From contig JAGNHN010000022.1 of the NCBI GenBank assembly GCA_018001695.1, forward strand, positions 3,790-52,163: a DNA stretch of 48,374 bases, in the 5' to 3' direction. The notes under the pieces were generated by a model that had not been told where the DNA came from, did not search any database, and saw only the letters and a program-made list of their open reading frames with translations. The position numbers were made by a program, and so were the translations under genes. Positions within the stretch are counted from its first letter, which is position 1, and every line of letters begins with the position of its first letter. Below are positions 1 to 10,200 of this stretch, piece after piece. The DNA is from Lentimicrobiaceae bacterium (GTDB lineage Bacteria; Bacteroidota; Bacteroidia; Bacteroidales; JAGNHN01).

Positions 1-455
1 CGCGGTACATGCAACTACCGTCCGGGTAACAGCAGGCGCCACTGTCAGGTTCAGGTTGCGGACAAGGATTCGGGACACAGGGTACACCCGCGCCCATCCA
101 CATCCCATGCAGGATCTGGCCGCAGGTGTTGATATCTGTCTGCACGCAGCTGCCGTCCGGCATACAGCAAGCGCCCTGGGGCTGCGGACAGGGATTGGGC
201 ATACAACTCACCCCATCACCCTGATATGCACCTCCGGTCTGAATACAGGAGATGCTGTCGCGGTATATGCAACTGCCATCCGGGTAACAGCAGGCGCCAC
301 TGTCTGGTTCAGGCTGCGGACAGGGATTCGGGACACAGGGAACCCCCGCGCCCATCCACATCCCGTGCAGGATCTGGCCGCAGGTATTGATATCAGTTTG
401 CACACAACTTCCATCCGGCATACAGCAAGCGCCCTGGGGTTGCGGACAGGGATTT
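1..455. repeat. 258-bp in-frame tandem repeat in the Cys-rich protein
   Basis: The sequence starting at 1 recurs at 259, a period of 258 bp (86 codons). Over the first ~196 bases I count about 17 mismatches by eye, most of them synonymous. One full unit and most of a second are inside the window; more copies may lie to the left. Each unit encodes one CMPDGSC and one CYPDGSC sub-repeat. Confidence 0.85.
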
Positions 456-2659
456 GCTGTACAATTCAGAGACACATCCCATGTTCCTCCCAACATCGCA
501 CATTCACATTGATAAATATCAGCGCATTGTATCATACCTGTTGCATCCGGATAGCAACACCTTCCCTTGTGAGGCAGGGTGTCAAAAATGCACTCATGGG
601 TGATAACACCGTTCAGAATTTCAAAATTGTAGCCCCTGACATCGACAGAAACCCATTCAGGATTGAAATCGGGGAAGATGTAGCACAGATCGAAATGTTG
701 CATCCCAATCGTCGGATCGAGATTAACCGTAGGAAAAATATGCCTTCCTATGATCATGTCTTCCATGGATGGTGGAATGGGAGGCAGTGGAGGCGTCGTT
801 ATCCCCTGAAGGCTCCATGCCGGCATTGACCAGTTGAGGGCAAAGTCAAGATCAAACGGAAACTGTGGATTGAATACCCATACATCAAAAGAAATCGTCA
901 CCATTTTCCAGCGGCTGGTATCGTAGGGGTGGTCGTAGTACCAGATATTCCACCAATCATAGGTTTCATACCAATACCACCCATTAAAACCGGCGCCGTT
1001 ATCGAACTGGCCAGTACCTCCTGCATTCAATGGCGGTATACCAGGTTGTGGATTATTACCACGGGTAATATAGAAGGTATTCGTAATTGGGCCACAGTTC
1101 ACTGTATCACAACTACTTCCAACGCCTTTAAACACACCACCTGCAGCAAGGCATGAGGTCTGAGAAGCATTCACGCACTGCTTGTTCGGAAGACAGCAGG
1201 CTCCGCTATCTACAGGCACAGGGCATGGATTTGCAGTGCAGTTCAGGGTATCATTCCAAGAGCCATTCAAAGCACTGCATTCACACTCGAAGTTATCTGC
1301 GCATTGCCAGACATTGTTGTTGTCAAGGTAGCAACAGCGACCAATGGGTGGTAGTTGCCCATGAATGCACTCATGAACAATCTGCCCCTGCTCCAACTGG
1401 AAGTTCTCTCCCCGCACATCCACTGACACCCATTCGGGATTGTAATTCTCAACATAAAAGCATAGTTGTTGGAAACCGGGTTGGATGAAACCCTGGAAGG
1501 CAAAGAGGGTGTGCCGGCCAATATGCAGTGTTTCATTCATTCCCGGAATACCAGGAACAGGAGGTCGGCGGGAAACCGAAGTATCGCCTTGTAAACTCCA
1601 TAATGGCGTAGACCAATTAGCCGCGACCTCTATCCAACCCGGGAGGTTGGGATCCATAGGAGCGACATAGAAGGAGATGTCTATTCGTTTGAAGCGGCTT
1701 GTGTCAAGTGGATGGTCGTAATACCAGATATTCCACCATCCGGTGTTTGGATACAAATACCATCCCCCTATGTTGTAGTTTGTATCTTCGTATTGCCCTG
1801 ATCCACCTGCAATAAGCGGCGACCCTTGTGGATTCATGACAATTTGGAAGGAATCCGTCAGCGGGCCGCAGTTCACTGTATCGCAGGAGGAGTTATCACC
1901 ATAGTAAACTCCGTTTCGATAAAAACAATCCACCTGGCTGGTGGTAATACAGGACTTCGAGACTTGAAGGCAGCATGCACCTTTTGGTGCCGGAATACCT
2001 TGCCAGAGACGTGATGGGTAAACACCTGATCCTGCAACATTTCCCAATGGTCCCTGAGGGTTGCCGTTAATCGTAACCTCTGTATAAACATCGAAGAAGC
2101 TTTCAACCCACCACTGACCGTCAGGCATTTTTGTGAGCGCTGTTGTGCCCGAACCTGGTAACTGCATCTCAAGTCCGGATGCGATGCGCAGCAGGCTGAA
2201 ATCAGGATCACCCACTACTTCGAAGAGCAACATCATCATTTCGCATTGAAACTCCTGCACCGGCAAACCGGTCGTCCTGGGAGCTGTATGATAGCTCATG
2301 ATCCCCGGGATCACCAGTGTACGCATATATCCAGCAAAAACTCCTGTACCCATGACGGTCAAGTTCAGGTTACAGCTATAGCAAACCATGGTACCACCCA
2401 GGATGCCACCGGGGATTTCGCATATACCCGGGAACGGACAAACAGGATGGGTACATGCAAATCCATTCAGAAAACCGCTTAGCAGGAGGGTGCTACCAGG
2501 CGGGAGGTTAGAGGTAAATTCAATACCGGGCACGATAGAATATGGGCAGGGAGCCGGTAAATCAACGGTACCTGGATTGCCCGGTACGATGCATGGAATC
2601 TGACTTATGGCAGGAAAAGCCATTAACAAAAAAACGGGTAGGATCAGTGCTTTTTTCAT
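1..2659 (-). CDS. Cysteine-rich secreted protein with tandem GACC-type repeats (partial, runs off the left edge)
   Basis: An uninterrupted minus-strand frame runs from ATG at 2659 to the window edge (886 codons, no stop). It begins with a signal peptide (MKKALILPVFLLMAFPAISQ), so it is exported. After an N-terminal region of about 240 residues come two homologous modules of about 250 residues. Each opens with CDTVNCGP and shares WWNIWYYDHP, NWS-x-P-x-WSLQG and EWVSVDVRG. Cys-rich linkers follow (CTANPCP, GACCLPNKQC), then near-identical 86-residue repeats containing GACCMPDGSC and GACCYPDGSC. The paired cysteines suggest disulfide-stabilised extracellular modules. I do not recognise an enzymatic domain. 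A T9SS sorting domain, if present, lies beyond the window. No strong Shine-Dalgarno is visible, as is usual in this phylum. The function is unknown; an adhesin or surface structural role is a guess. Confidence 0.85.
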   Translation of the reverse strand, partial: MKKALILPVFLLMAFPAISQIPCIVPGNPGTVDLPAPCPYSIVPGIEFTSNLPPGSTLLLSGFLNGFACTHPVCPFPGICEIPGGILGGTMVCYSCNLNLTVMGTGVFAGYMRTLVIPGIMSYHTAPRTTGLPVQEFQCEMMMLLFEVVGDPDFSLLRIASGLEMQLPGSGTTALTKMPDGQWWVESFFDVYTEVTINGNPQGPLGNVAGSGVYPSRLWQGIPAPKGACCLQVSKSCITTSQVDCFYRNGVYYGDNSSCDTVNCGPLTDSFQIVMNPQGSPLIAGGSGQYEDTNYNIGGWYLYPNTGWWNIWYYDHPLDTSRFKRIDISFYVAPMDPNLPGWIEVAANWSTPLWSLQGDTSVSRRPPVPGIPGMNETLHIGRHTLFAFQGFIQPGFQQLCFYVENYNPEWVSVDVRGENFQLEQGQIVHECIHGQLPPIGRCCYLDNNNVWQCADNFECECSALNGSWNDTLNCTANPCPVPVDSGACCLPNKQCVNASQTSCLAAGGVFKGVGSSCDTVNCGPITNTFYITRGNNPQPGIPPLNAGGTGQFDNGAGFNGWYWYETYDWWNIWYYDHPYDTSRWKMVTISFDVWVFNPQFPFDLDFALNWSMPAWSLQGITTPPLPPIPPSMEDMIIGRHIFPTVNLDPTIGMQHFDLCYIFPDFNPEWVSVDVRGYNFEILNGVITHECIFDTLPHKGRCCYPDATGMIQCADIYQCECAMLGGTWDVSLNCTANPCPQPQGACCMPDGSCVQTDINTCGQILHGMWMGAGVPCVPNPCPQPEPDSGACCYPDGSCIYRDSISCIQTGGAYQGDGVSCMPNPCPQPQGACCMPDGSCVQTDINTCGQILHGMWMGAGVPCVPNPCPQPEPDSGACCYPDGSCMYR

Positions 2660-2816
2660 CGCTGAATGGATTTGAGAAATGTTGATTATTCCCGTTTGCC
2701 CGACCTCACCCTAAGAAGACAGCAATTCAAGGGAACGTATTACCAAACAGGCGATGCGGCTCAGAGTACCGGAATAACCCTGGCCTTAAATATATGCAAT
2801 TTAACACGATATTTCA

Positions 2817-2834
2817 ATACCCGAATACGGGTAT
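2817..2834 (-). terminator. Hairpin just downstream of the LuxR-type gene
   Basis: A perfect 7-bp stem (ATACCCG/CGGGTAT) with an AATA loop lies 7 bp past the stop codon of the regulator gene. No clear T-run follows on the minus strand, so it may be a weak terminator or only a 3'-end stabilising hairpin. Confidence 0.4.
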
Positions 2835-2840
2835 CTATGC

Positions 2841-3476
2841 TCAGGTCAACCCCCACTCTCCCGCCAATGCTCCCAGCGCAGCGATATTCGGCGCATTCAG
2901 CTTCCTGAGAAGTCGCTTACGGTATGTATCGGCGGTATGGAAACTGATCGAGAGCTCATTGGCAATGGCAGCACATGTATAGCCCCGCGCTATCATCGAG
3001 AGCACCTGTTTCTCCCTCATGGTGAGACATTCAATTGAGCTGGACCTGATCTTTCGGATCATATCCACTACATGATCTATCGCATGCCTATCGATGCAAC
3101 CATGGACGAGTGGAATTATTATTCCGGCCACTGTCATGGGCTCTTCCTTTTCATTATTCCTGATCTCCTGGCAGGACAGGAACAACCATCTCCAATGTCC
3201 ATCTCCGTACCTCAGGCGAATGACCAATTGCACAGGGCGCTCCTGACTCGTTGATAAATGTGTAACAATCTTGCTGCAAAAATCCCGGTCTTCAGGATGA
3301 CAGGACTGCATCATTCTGGCATGATGAGATAATTGTGTTGATGAATCAGGATCAAGGAGACCATGAATGCGATCGGAAAACCAGGTGCACTTCTTACTTC
3401 TGATATCCAAGGTAAATAAGACAGCTTCAATTGCTGTTAACAAATCCCCAACCTCACTGGATGAATAAGCTGCCAT
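2841..3476 (-). CDS. PAS-like/LuxR-type HTH transcriptional regulator
   Basis: The 211-residue protein has an N-terminal PAS-like region (about residues 15-125). It includes HPEDRDFCSK and RLRYGDGHWRWLF, which resemble the PAS_3 fold. The C-terminal LuxR/GerE helix-turn-helix (about 150-205) contains LTMREKQVLSMIARG and NELSISFHTADTYRKRLLRK. There is no receiver domain, so it is not a classical two-component response regulator; the PAS-like part presumably senses a ligand or partner. It sits between two secreted-protein genes on the same strand (the Cys-rich protein downstream, the M4 peptidase upstream), which makes local control plausible but unproven. The ATG at 3476 lies 3 bp from a perfect inverted repeat that could be its own operator. 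The call as a DNA-binding regulator is firm; the target is inferred. Confidence 0.88.
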   Translation of the reverse strand: MAAYSSSEVGDLLTAIEAVLFTLDIRSKKCTWFSDRIHGLLDPDSSTQLSHHARMMQSCHPEDRDFCSKIVTHLSTSQERPVQLVIRLRYGDGHWRWLFLSCQEIRNNEKEEPMTVAGIIIPLVHGCIDRHAIDHVVDMIRKIRSSSIECLTMREKQVLSMIARGYTCAAIANELSISFHTADTYRKRLLRKLNAPNIAALGALAGEWGLT

Positions 3477-3479
3477 ATG

Positions 3480-3501
3480 ACCTTAGGCTAGCCCCTAAGG
3501 T
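3480..3501 (-). promoter_or_regulatory. Perfect 8-bp inverted repeat abutting the LuxR-type start codon
   Basis: ACCTTAGG and CCTAAGGT are separated by 6 bp and end 3 bp before the ATG at 3476. The 22-bp dyad has the size of sites bound by LuxR/NarL-type dimers and would occupy the ribosome-binding region. It could be an autoregulatory operator or an RNA hairpin masking translation start. Confidence 0.45.
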
Positions 3502-3598
3502 ACGACATCAATCATTCAAAATCAAGGATTTAATCAAACTGCCTCATTACCTGGAAGAGACGGGATCGGACTGAATAATGCGAATTTTCTGAAAGGCA

Positions 3599-6500
3599 TC
3601 AATCAATGACCATCACTTTCCGGGTCTGACGGGCAGAAGGGATCCAGGTTTCAATCACATATAACCCAGAATTCCATTGGCTCACACTCAGCTCCAGTGG
3701 TCTGTCTACCCCCTGACTAATAACACCCGTTTCAACTGGACGGCCCAAAATGTCACTGATGCGGTATGAAACCGGGTGAATCATCCAGGCAGGCGGAAAG
3801 GATACGTACAGCATATCTTTGGCAGGATTAGGCCATACCTTGATTTCCATATCGTTCGCAACGAGCGGATTAGTTCCTGTGATGATCACCGGAACCTGGT
3901 AAGTGATGCTATCAGAACCACAGCCATTGAAAGAGACAAGTTTAACATCATATGTTCCGGTTGTAGCATATAAATGGGAAGGTGACACCTGATTTGATGT
4001 ATTGCCATCGCCGAAATCCCAATGGAACACATTGCCATTTTGAGTCAGATTGGTAAACTGAGCCAGGTCACCAGACTGTGTAAAACTATAATCAGCAACC
4101 GGTTCATCGGCATCAATGGAAGCAATCACTTCAACCCTCAGGCTTACACAAGGAGCATCCTGAAGCTCCCAGTCATAGAAATAGTAATAGTATCCGGTTG
4201 GATTGGTGGAAGCGCTGCTTTTGATGATGCTAACGTTGGGTCCAACCTGGTATGGATATGCCGTACCACCGCTATTTCTGTACAAATCAGGATAAACAGG
4301 GCCGCTGAGTTGCAAATTGGTGCCGGCAGGTATATTAAAATTGAGGTCTACCCTGCTTTGTCCGGAAGGTATGCCAACCGAAACGGACTGCAAGATCGTA
4401 CCATTCGAGGACCTCAGCTCGATGGTCCGGTTACCGGCAGATCCGGCATATACTTTGACCGACTTGAGGTGCACGGGCGCCGTTGCATTGAAGATCAGGT
4501 AATGCCTGGCGTTGGCATCAAAATAGGCTCCAGGGCCGGTGTTATCTGGTTTTCCGCCGTACACAGGCGGGGTTTCCTGACTGTTCGCAACGAAATATGA
4601 AGCTGATTGATTCAGCCATGGCGTTGTATAGGTCGGTCCTACATGAAGGAGATTTCCACCTGTTGGCGCATCGTACCATCTGATGGTATCAGATGCCTGG
4701 GCATTGAGCACCACAGCACCCGGACCACAATTCCCCAGACCACTGGCATAGGGTGGCGGCGGTGTAGCGATGGTGATATACGCATGTTTTACGATGGTAT
4801 CAGCACCACATGCACCCCCATCGGCCATCAGCTGCACTGAGTAAGTGCCTGGTTGTGTGTATGTATGGACCGGGTTTCGAAGCACACTGCTGTTGCCATC
4901 CCCAAAGTCCCAGGAGAAATTCATTCCGTTGACCGTCAGATTGTCGAACGACACTGAAGCAGGCAGGCTACAGAAAACCGTATCCGCAGCAACGAACTGA
5001 CTCAGAACACCATTGTAATAAGCAGGGCCGACACCGATTGCATACATGGCATTGGTAACTGAAGCTACTTCAGGGGAGCAGGCGCCGTAAAGGTCTACGG
5101 CAGATAAGATAGCGTAGAACCTGGCATCTATGTACTGGGATGTATTGGTCAAATAAACCGTAAGCATCCTGAACGCAATCTCACCAGCCTTATCGATCCC
5201 GATACCGGACACATTAAAAGCATTCCCAAGGTCATTTGTGCCGATGCCTCCAACCGTCAGGAGGTAAAACCAATAATTTAGAACGCCGCTGTTTGTATGC
5301 ACACCCCCATTGTCGCCGCTGCCGATATACCAGTTTGTGCCGAGATAAGTATCCGGATCTCCATAGGCATTGGGATTTGACATGGACCTGATGATTACCC
5401 CGATGTTCTCCCCGATAGTCCAGTTGGCGGCTGTGGGTTTGGCATAGAATTCAACCGCCGCTCCGAAGATATCACTGAAACTTTCGTTGAGCGCCCCCGA
5501 TTCATAGGCATAGTCCAGGTCGGCTGTGAATGAAGTCAAGCCATGCGAAATCTCATGCGCTATGATATCCAGGGCTGTCAATGGTCCCATGCTACCACTG
5601 CCATCACCATAGGTCATGCGGTACCCATCCCAGAAGGCATTGGCATAATTATTACTGTAATGCACATAGCTGCGAAGCTTGAAGCCATTACCATCAATAC
5701 TGTTACGGCCATGCTCCAGCCAGAAATAATCATAAGTCATTTCAGCACCCCAATGCGCATCTGTCGCTATTTCATCCTTCTGAGCGTTGAAATTATTCCA
5801 GTAATTATCGGCATCCGTAAAATCAACTGCGTTGTTATAGTTGGTGCCGTTCTGAAGGTTGTAGGTTTCAATACCATTTCCCCTGCCTGTTTCCTGAAGG
5901 CGGTACGTTGTTCCGGTACTGTCCGTCGTAATGGTACGTACGCCACTGTATTTGGTAACTGCAGTTCCCTGAACATCTACTGTTTGAATAAGATCAATCA
6001 TCCGGAGCACACTGCCATCTGCAGCATTGATCATGACTTCTTTGATGGCCAGGGGAACAGTGCAATAAACCTTGAATTTCCATGCATAGATGTGTCCTTG
6101 AACATCTTCCTCGTGGATAGGCATCAGTATTAGTTCCCCTTTGGGGTAGTAGGTTGCAGATTCATCCCCTGTTTCCCATTTCAGATGTTGTTCTTCGGAA
6201 GATAATTCCCACCTGTATTGCACAGCGTTAACGGACGACAATGCTTTTTCCAGGCCAAGGGATTCGGGGATGCGTGGTTCATTCAGGGCTGATATCTTAT
6301 CGTAAAGATTACCGTTTACAGAAGTAAGCCGTTCTTTTTCGCCATGAATAATCACCATACCATCATGCACCCTGGCGCCATTGTAATGCAGATAATAGCG
6401 CTGATGATATTCATCCCTGATGCGGATTGGCTCATGGGCAGGACGGTATTCATATGTTGGGCTAAGTGACAGATTCGTCTTCAACCAATCGGTGGCTGCT

Positions 6501-6688
6501 GTGATTGGCACATTTTTCCCGGTAGCCAGCCAGATATGGGTATAAACGTCATTGTCAGAGGCTACAAAAATCTTTTCAACGCCCGGGATACGGGACTGCG
6601 CATCCTGTCCATGATAGGTTTGTCCATTACCACCAAATACAAATAGTGATACCAGGATAAGGGTAATTGTCGTGAAGATACGGTTCAT
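3599..6688 (-). CDS. T9SS-exported M4 (thermolysin-family) metallopeptidase with PKD and Ig_7 domains
   Basis: The protein is about 1029 residues. A signal peptide (MNRIFTTITLILVSLFVFGG) precedes a fungalysin/thermolysin-type propeptide (about 40-220). The M4 catalytic domain has zinc motif HEISH (~378), third ligand glutamate in ALNESFSD (~400) and the thermolysin-type catalytic histidine region GGVHTNSG (~460). Then follow a PKD domain (FSWDFGDGNSS), an Ig_7 domain interrupted by a ~140-residue insert, a second PKD (FHWDFGDGNTS) and a T9SS type A sorting domain (VWPNPAKDMLYVSFPP). It is expected to act outside the cell on proteins or peptides after propeptide removal. An ATG 24 bp further upstream (6712) is in frame. 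I chose 6688 because the signal peptide starts there and the -7 box at 6710-6717 would put transcription start inside the longer version. Family assignment is secure; the substrate is unknown. Confidence 0.93.
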   Translation of the reverse strand: MNRIFTTITLILVSLFVFGGNGQTYHGQDAQSRIPGVEKIFVASDNDVYTHIWLATGKNVPITAATDWLKTNLSLSPTYEYRPAHEPIRIRDEYHQRYYLHYNGARVHDGMVIIHGEKERLTSVNGNLYDKISALNEPRIPESLGLEKALSSVNAVQYRWELSSEEQHLKWETGDESATYYPKGELILMPIHEEDVQGHIYAWKFKVYCTVPLAIKEVMINAADGSVLRMIDLIQTVDVQGTAVTKYSGVRTITTDSTGTTYRLQETGRGNGIETYNLQNGTNYNNAVDFTDADNYWNNFNAQKDEIATDAHWGAEMTYDYFWLEHGRNSIDGNGFKLRSYVHYSNNYANAFWDGYRMTYGDGSGSMGPLTALDIIAHEISHGLTSFTADLDYAYESGALNESFSDIFGAAVEFYAKPTAANWTIGENIGVIIRSMSNPNAYGDPDTYLGTNWYIGSGDNGGVHTNSGVLNYWFYLLTVGGIGTNDLGNAFNVSGIGIDKAGEIAFRMLTVYLTNTSQYIDARFYAILSAVDLYGACSPEVASVTNAMYAIGVGPAYYNGVLSQFVAADTVFCSLPASVSFDNLTVNGMNFSWDFGDGNSSVLRNPVHTYTQPGTYSVQLMADGGACGADTIVKHAYITIATPPPPYASGLGNCGPGAVVLNAQASDTIRWYDAPTGGNLLHVGPTYTTPWLNQSASYFVANSQETPPVYGGKPDNTGPGAYFDANARHYLIFNATAPVHLKSVKVYAGSAGNRTIELRSSNGTILQSVSVGIPSGQSRVDLNFNIPAGTNLQLSGPVYPDLYRNSGGTAYPYQVGPNVSIIKSSASTNPTGYYYYFYDWELQDAPCVSLRVEVIASIDADEPVADYSFTQSGDLAQFTNLTQNGNVFHWDFGDGNTSNQVSPSHLYATTGTYDVKLVSFNGCGSDSITYQVPVIITGTNPLVANDMEIKVWPNPAKDMLYVSFPPAWMIHPVSYRISDILGRPVETGVISQGVDRPLELSVSQWNSGLYVIETWIPSARQTRKVMVID

Positions 6689-6709
6689 GCAAGGGGAAGA
6701 TTGAAGTAT

Positions 6710-6717
6710 CAAAAATA
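6710..6717 (-). promoter_or_regulatory. Candidate -7 element for the M4 peptidase gene
   Basis: The minus strand reads TATTTTTG, matching the Bacteroidota -7 consensus TAnnTTTG. A TTTG lies further upstream but at a longer than ideal spacing (about 26 bp). Transcription would start near 6703, favouring ATG 6688 as the start codon. Confidence 0.45.
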
Positions 6718-6902
6718 GAAATAAATTTAAATGGGAATAACCCCAAAAATGAAATATAGTTCAATGAGTACAAGCGATTTTCTTATAATCATGACGTTGA
6801 AATCATGCCTGGCAAACATGCAGAAGATTCATATATCAGAGATGGTATTTAAGTGATGATTAAAAAAAGTTCTGTTAATCTTCTGTTAAATCAAGGTCAG
6901 GA

Positions 6903-6933
6903 TTGTGTTTTCCTTCAATAATTCTTATATTTG
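6903..6933 (+). promoter_or_regulatory. Candidate Bacteroidota promoter for the giant surface-protein operon
   Basis: A TTG at 6903-6905 is separated by 20 bp from TATATTTG at 6926-6933, a full match to TAnnTTTG. Transcription would begin near 6940, giving a leader of about 270 nt before ATG 7209. Confidence 0.55.
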
Positions 6934-7208
6934 GTATGCCTGAGGATATCGTTGGTTCAACCCGAACGACCTCTTTGAAATAAACTGGAAGCATTCATTA
7001 TCAGAAACGTGCAAACCTGCTACTGTTTCCGGGATTAGGGTGATCCATCCCGTTTTCATGCCGGCAGAGAAAAAGCAGGTTCAGCGCTCGCATCAGGCCT
7101 TCCAGCATACGCCGTAGGATTAGCATTGCAAGCATAACGTTTTACAACCAACCTGGTTGTGGTGACTTTTATAATCAGATTCTAAGGATGCTCTAAAAAA
7201 CCTGTATC
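6934..7208 (+). other. Long untranslated leader of the giant operon, with a hairpin
   Basis: This stretch contains no convincing ORF. A perfect 7-bp stem (ACAACCA/TGGTTGT, 3-nt loop) lies at 7144-7160. I do not recognise a known riboswitch. It may be regulatory or simply a long 5' UTR. Confidence 0.4.
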
Positions 7209-10200
7209 ATGAAGCATTTTACATACGCTGTTTTCCTGGCTTTGTTCAGCCTGACCACAGTATTGAGCCCGTATGCCAGGGCATGCGACTATTCTGTTGT
7301 TTTATGGGATTCCTACGGTGACGGATGGAATGGAGGTGCCCTCACCGTACTGGTAAACGGAACTGCGGTAATTACCAACGCCACATTGGCGGACGGTTCA
7401 GGGCCTGCCGTTTACGTATTCTCCGTCAACCATGGTGATGTTATAGCCACTGTCTATACAGCAGGAAGTTGGTCCTCTGAAAATTACTATTATATATATG
7501 ATAGCCATGGTAGCCAGGTATTTGCGGATGGACTATTCGATCAAACGCCTGTGGGTGGCTTTGCTGCGAATGGCGTCTGTCCTGAGAATGACCTGGGAGT
7601 ATCTGCATGGCTGCACCCCAGATATCTGTGTTCACCCGGGACTGATTCTATTGTAGTGATGATCACGAACCATGGAATATATGCCAAGTCTGGCTTTGTG
7701 GTTTCATATAGCATTGATGGCGGGTTAACCTGGTTGACAGACACCATTAACCCTACCCTCAATCCTGGAGACACACTCATCCACCGGTTCTCACAACCTG
7801 CATCTTTCACTCAACTCGGTAATTATCAGGCCATTGCAGTGGTTTTTCACCCTGTGGATGATCACAGGATAAATGATACGCTGCGTATTGAGGTGCATGT
7901 TACGCCAAACATCACCAATTACCCTTACTTTGAAGGATTTGAGTCAGGTCCAGGATATTGGTACAGCCGGGGTCTTGCGAATTCTTGGGAACATGGCACC
8001 CCTGCCAGCGCTTCGTTGACAAGCGCGTATGAAGGATCTAGTGTCTGGGCCACGAACCTTGATGGCGTCTACAACAATAATGAATATTCGTGGGTAGAGA
8101 GTCCATGTTTTGACTTTTCAGGACTAATCAATCCGGAGGTAGAGTTTGCCATCTGGTACAAGACCGATGCCTGGGATGACGGAGCGGCCTTCCAGTATAC
8201 CATAGATGGCATCAATTGGGATTGGGTTGGACAAGTAAATACCGGAACCAACTGGTACAATGATTGGGGGATTACAGCCTTAAGCTATTTTGGTGATGAT
8301 GAAGGCTGGACCAACCAAAGTTATGGTTGGCTACAGGCTCATCACAACCTCATTTTCCTGGCTGGACAACCCTTTGTCAAATTCCGCTTTATTTTTGCTG
8401 CCGGCACTTCCGATGTAGATGAAGGGTTTGCCTTTGATGCCTTCAGAATATTTCAGCCTCCCTATATGTCTTTCATTTCTGCAGAGGCCTTCCATAGCGA
8501 TACAACAGAAACTGCACAGGGAAAAGAAGCTGCCAATATTCTCGGGGTGAGGATTACAACCAGCGGGAGGACCTCTCCTATCTCCCTGAATGCCTTGCAC
8601 TTCTCGCCCACAGGGAGTACGCTGCCACATACTGACATCAGCAGGTCAAGGGTTTTCGGTACCGAACTAAATCCTGTCTTTGCAACCTGGGCGCAGTTTG
8701 ATGATGCCACCTTTTCACCTGACAGCCTGTCTTTTGAGGGCGACTGGCAGTTGGAGGAAGGTGATAATTATTTCTGGCTGGCTTACGATGTGGCTTCAGA
8801 TGCCATCCCCGGCAACCGGCTGGATGCTAGCGTCGATTCCATTGTTGTTGGAGATACACTGCGATCTGTTATCAATCCGGACCCTGCCGGAAGCAGGTTG
8901 ATCCTGGAGGCAATGGCCGGGGAATATATCATCGATCTCAATGGAAGCGGTGACTATCTTTCCTTTAATGAGGCGGTTGCGGATCTTATACTCAGAGGAG
9001 TGAAGGATACCGTCCTGTTCAGGGTCAAACCTGGACAGTATAATGAGAGGATTACTATAACAGAATTCAATGGCGCTTCTTCGCAAAGCCCGGTCATATT
9101 TGAACCCTACCTCCCTGACAGGACGAGCGTCGTCCTCGGCATGGAAAATACCACGACCACCGATAACCATATAATTCATTTGCAAGGTGCCGACCATGTT
9201 ATTTTCCGACACATGACCATCAAGGCCTTCCCATCTCTGGTCAAGGCAACCTATGGCAATGTTATCAAATGCAGTAATAGCGCTAACCATAACTATTTCG
9301 TAAGCAACATCATCACCGGGATTCCATCCTCCACAACTTCACTTGACTATGCTGTGATACGCATCTTGAGTTATTGTGAGGATATCCAGATACATGATAA
9401 CCTGATCAGCAACGGATCCACGGGCATCTATGCTTATGGTTACAGCTCCCCCACAAATGCCCCTGGGATAGGTGTACTCTATAACATGATCACGGATTTC
9501 TATTATATGGGGATTAATCTGCAGTATCAATCATATCCTGCCTGTGTCGCCAACTTCATCAGTACCTCCAGCAATTATAGCACACTTTACGGTATCTATA
9601 TGTATGGCTGTACCGACCCGGCTCAGGTATTCATGAACGAAATTCAACTGGGAGGAAGTGGGACACGATATGGTATCTATTTAACAAACCTGTCCGGCTC
9701 ATCAAAAGGAAGAAACCTGGTTGCCAACAACTTTATTTCCACGCCCCAGACAACCACCAGCATGCACTCCGGTATCAACGTCACCGGATGCAGTCATGTC
9801 AGTATTGTGCATAACAGCGTTCAGCATGCCTCTGCTTCCAATTCAACAAGAGGAGTATGGGTAAGCAATAGCCCCCAGACGTATTTAATAAACAATATCT
9901 TCAGTTCGCCCAAAGGAGGCCAGTGCTTTCTGATCCAGGATTCCACAAATATCACCTGGAAGGGAAGAAACATTTTCTATACAACAAATAATTTTGTCGG
10001 CACCCTGAATGGTATTGCAATGAACTGGCAATCCTATATGAATTCAGGCTTCAGTCCGACTGACTTGTTTAAAGACCCTGAGTTTTTCGGCACAACCGAT
10101 CTTCATACATTCAATCCCCTTCTAAATAATATTGGCATACCTTTCCCTGATGTCAGTGAAGACATTGATGGTGAACCACGTAGCCAGACCAATCCAGACC

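Noticed and set aside
1..480. Possible CRISPR-like array from the regular repeats
   Set aside because: The repeats are 258 bp, in frame and protein-coding, with no short palindromic repeat or unique spacers.
56..829. A 257-codon plus-strand frame at the left edge
   Set aside because: The minus strand codes for the Cys-rich protein with signal peptide and repeat motifs; this frame only mirrors its repeats.
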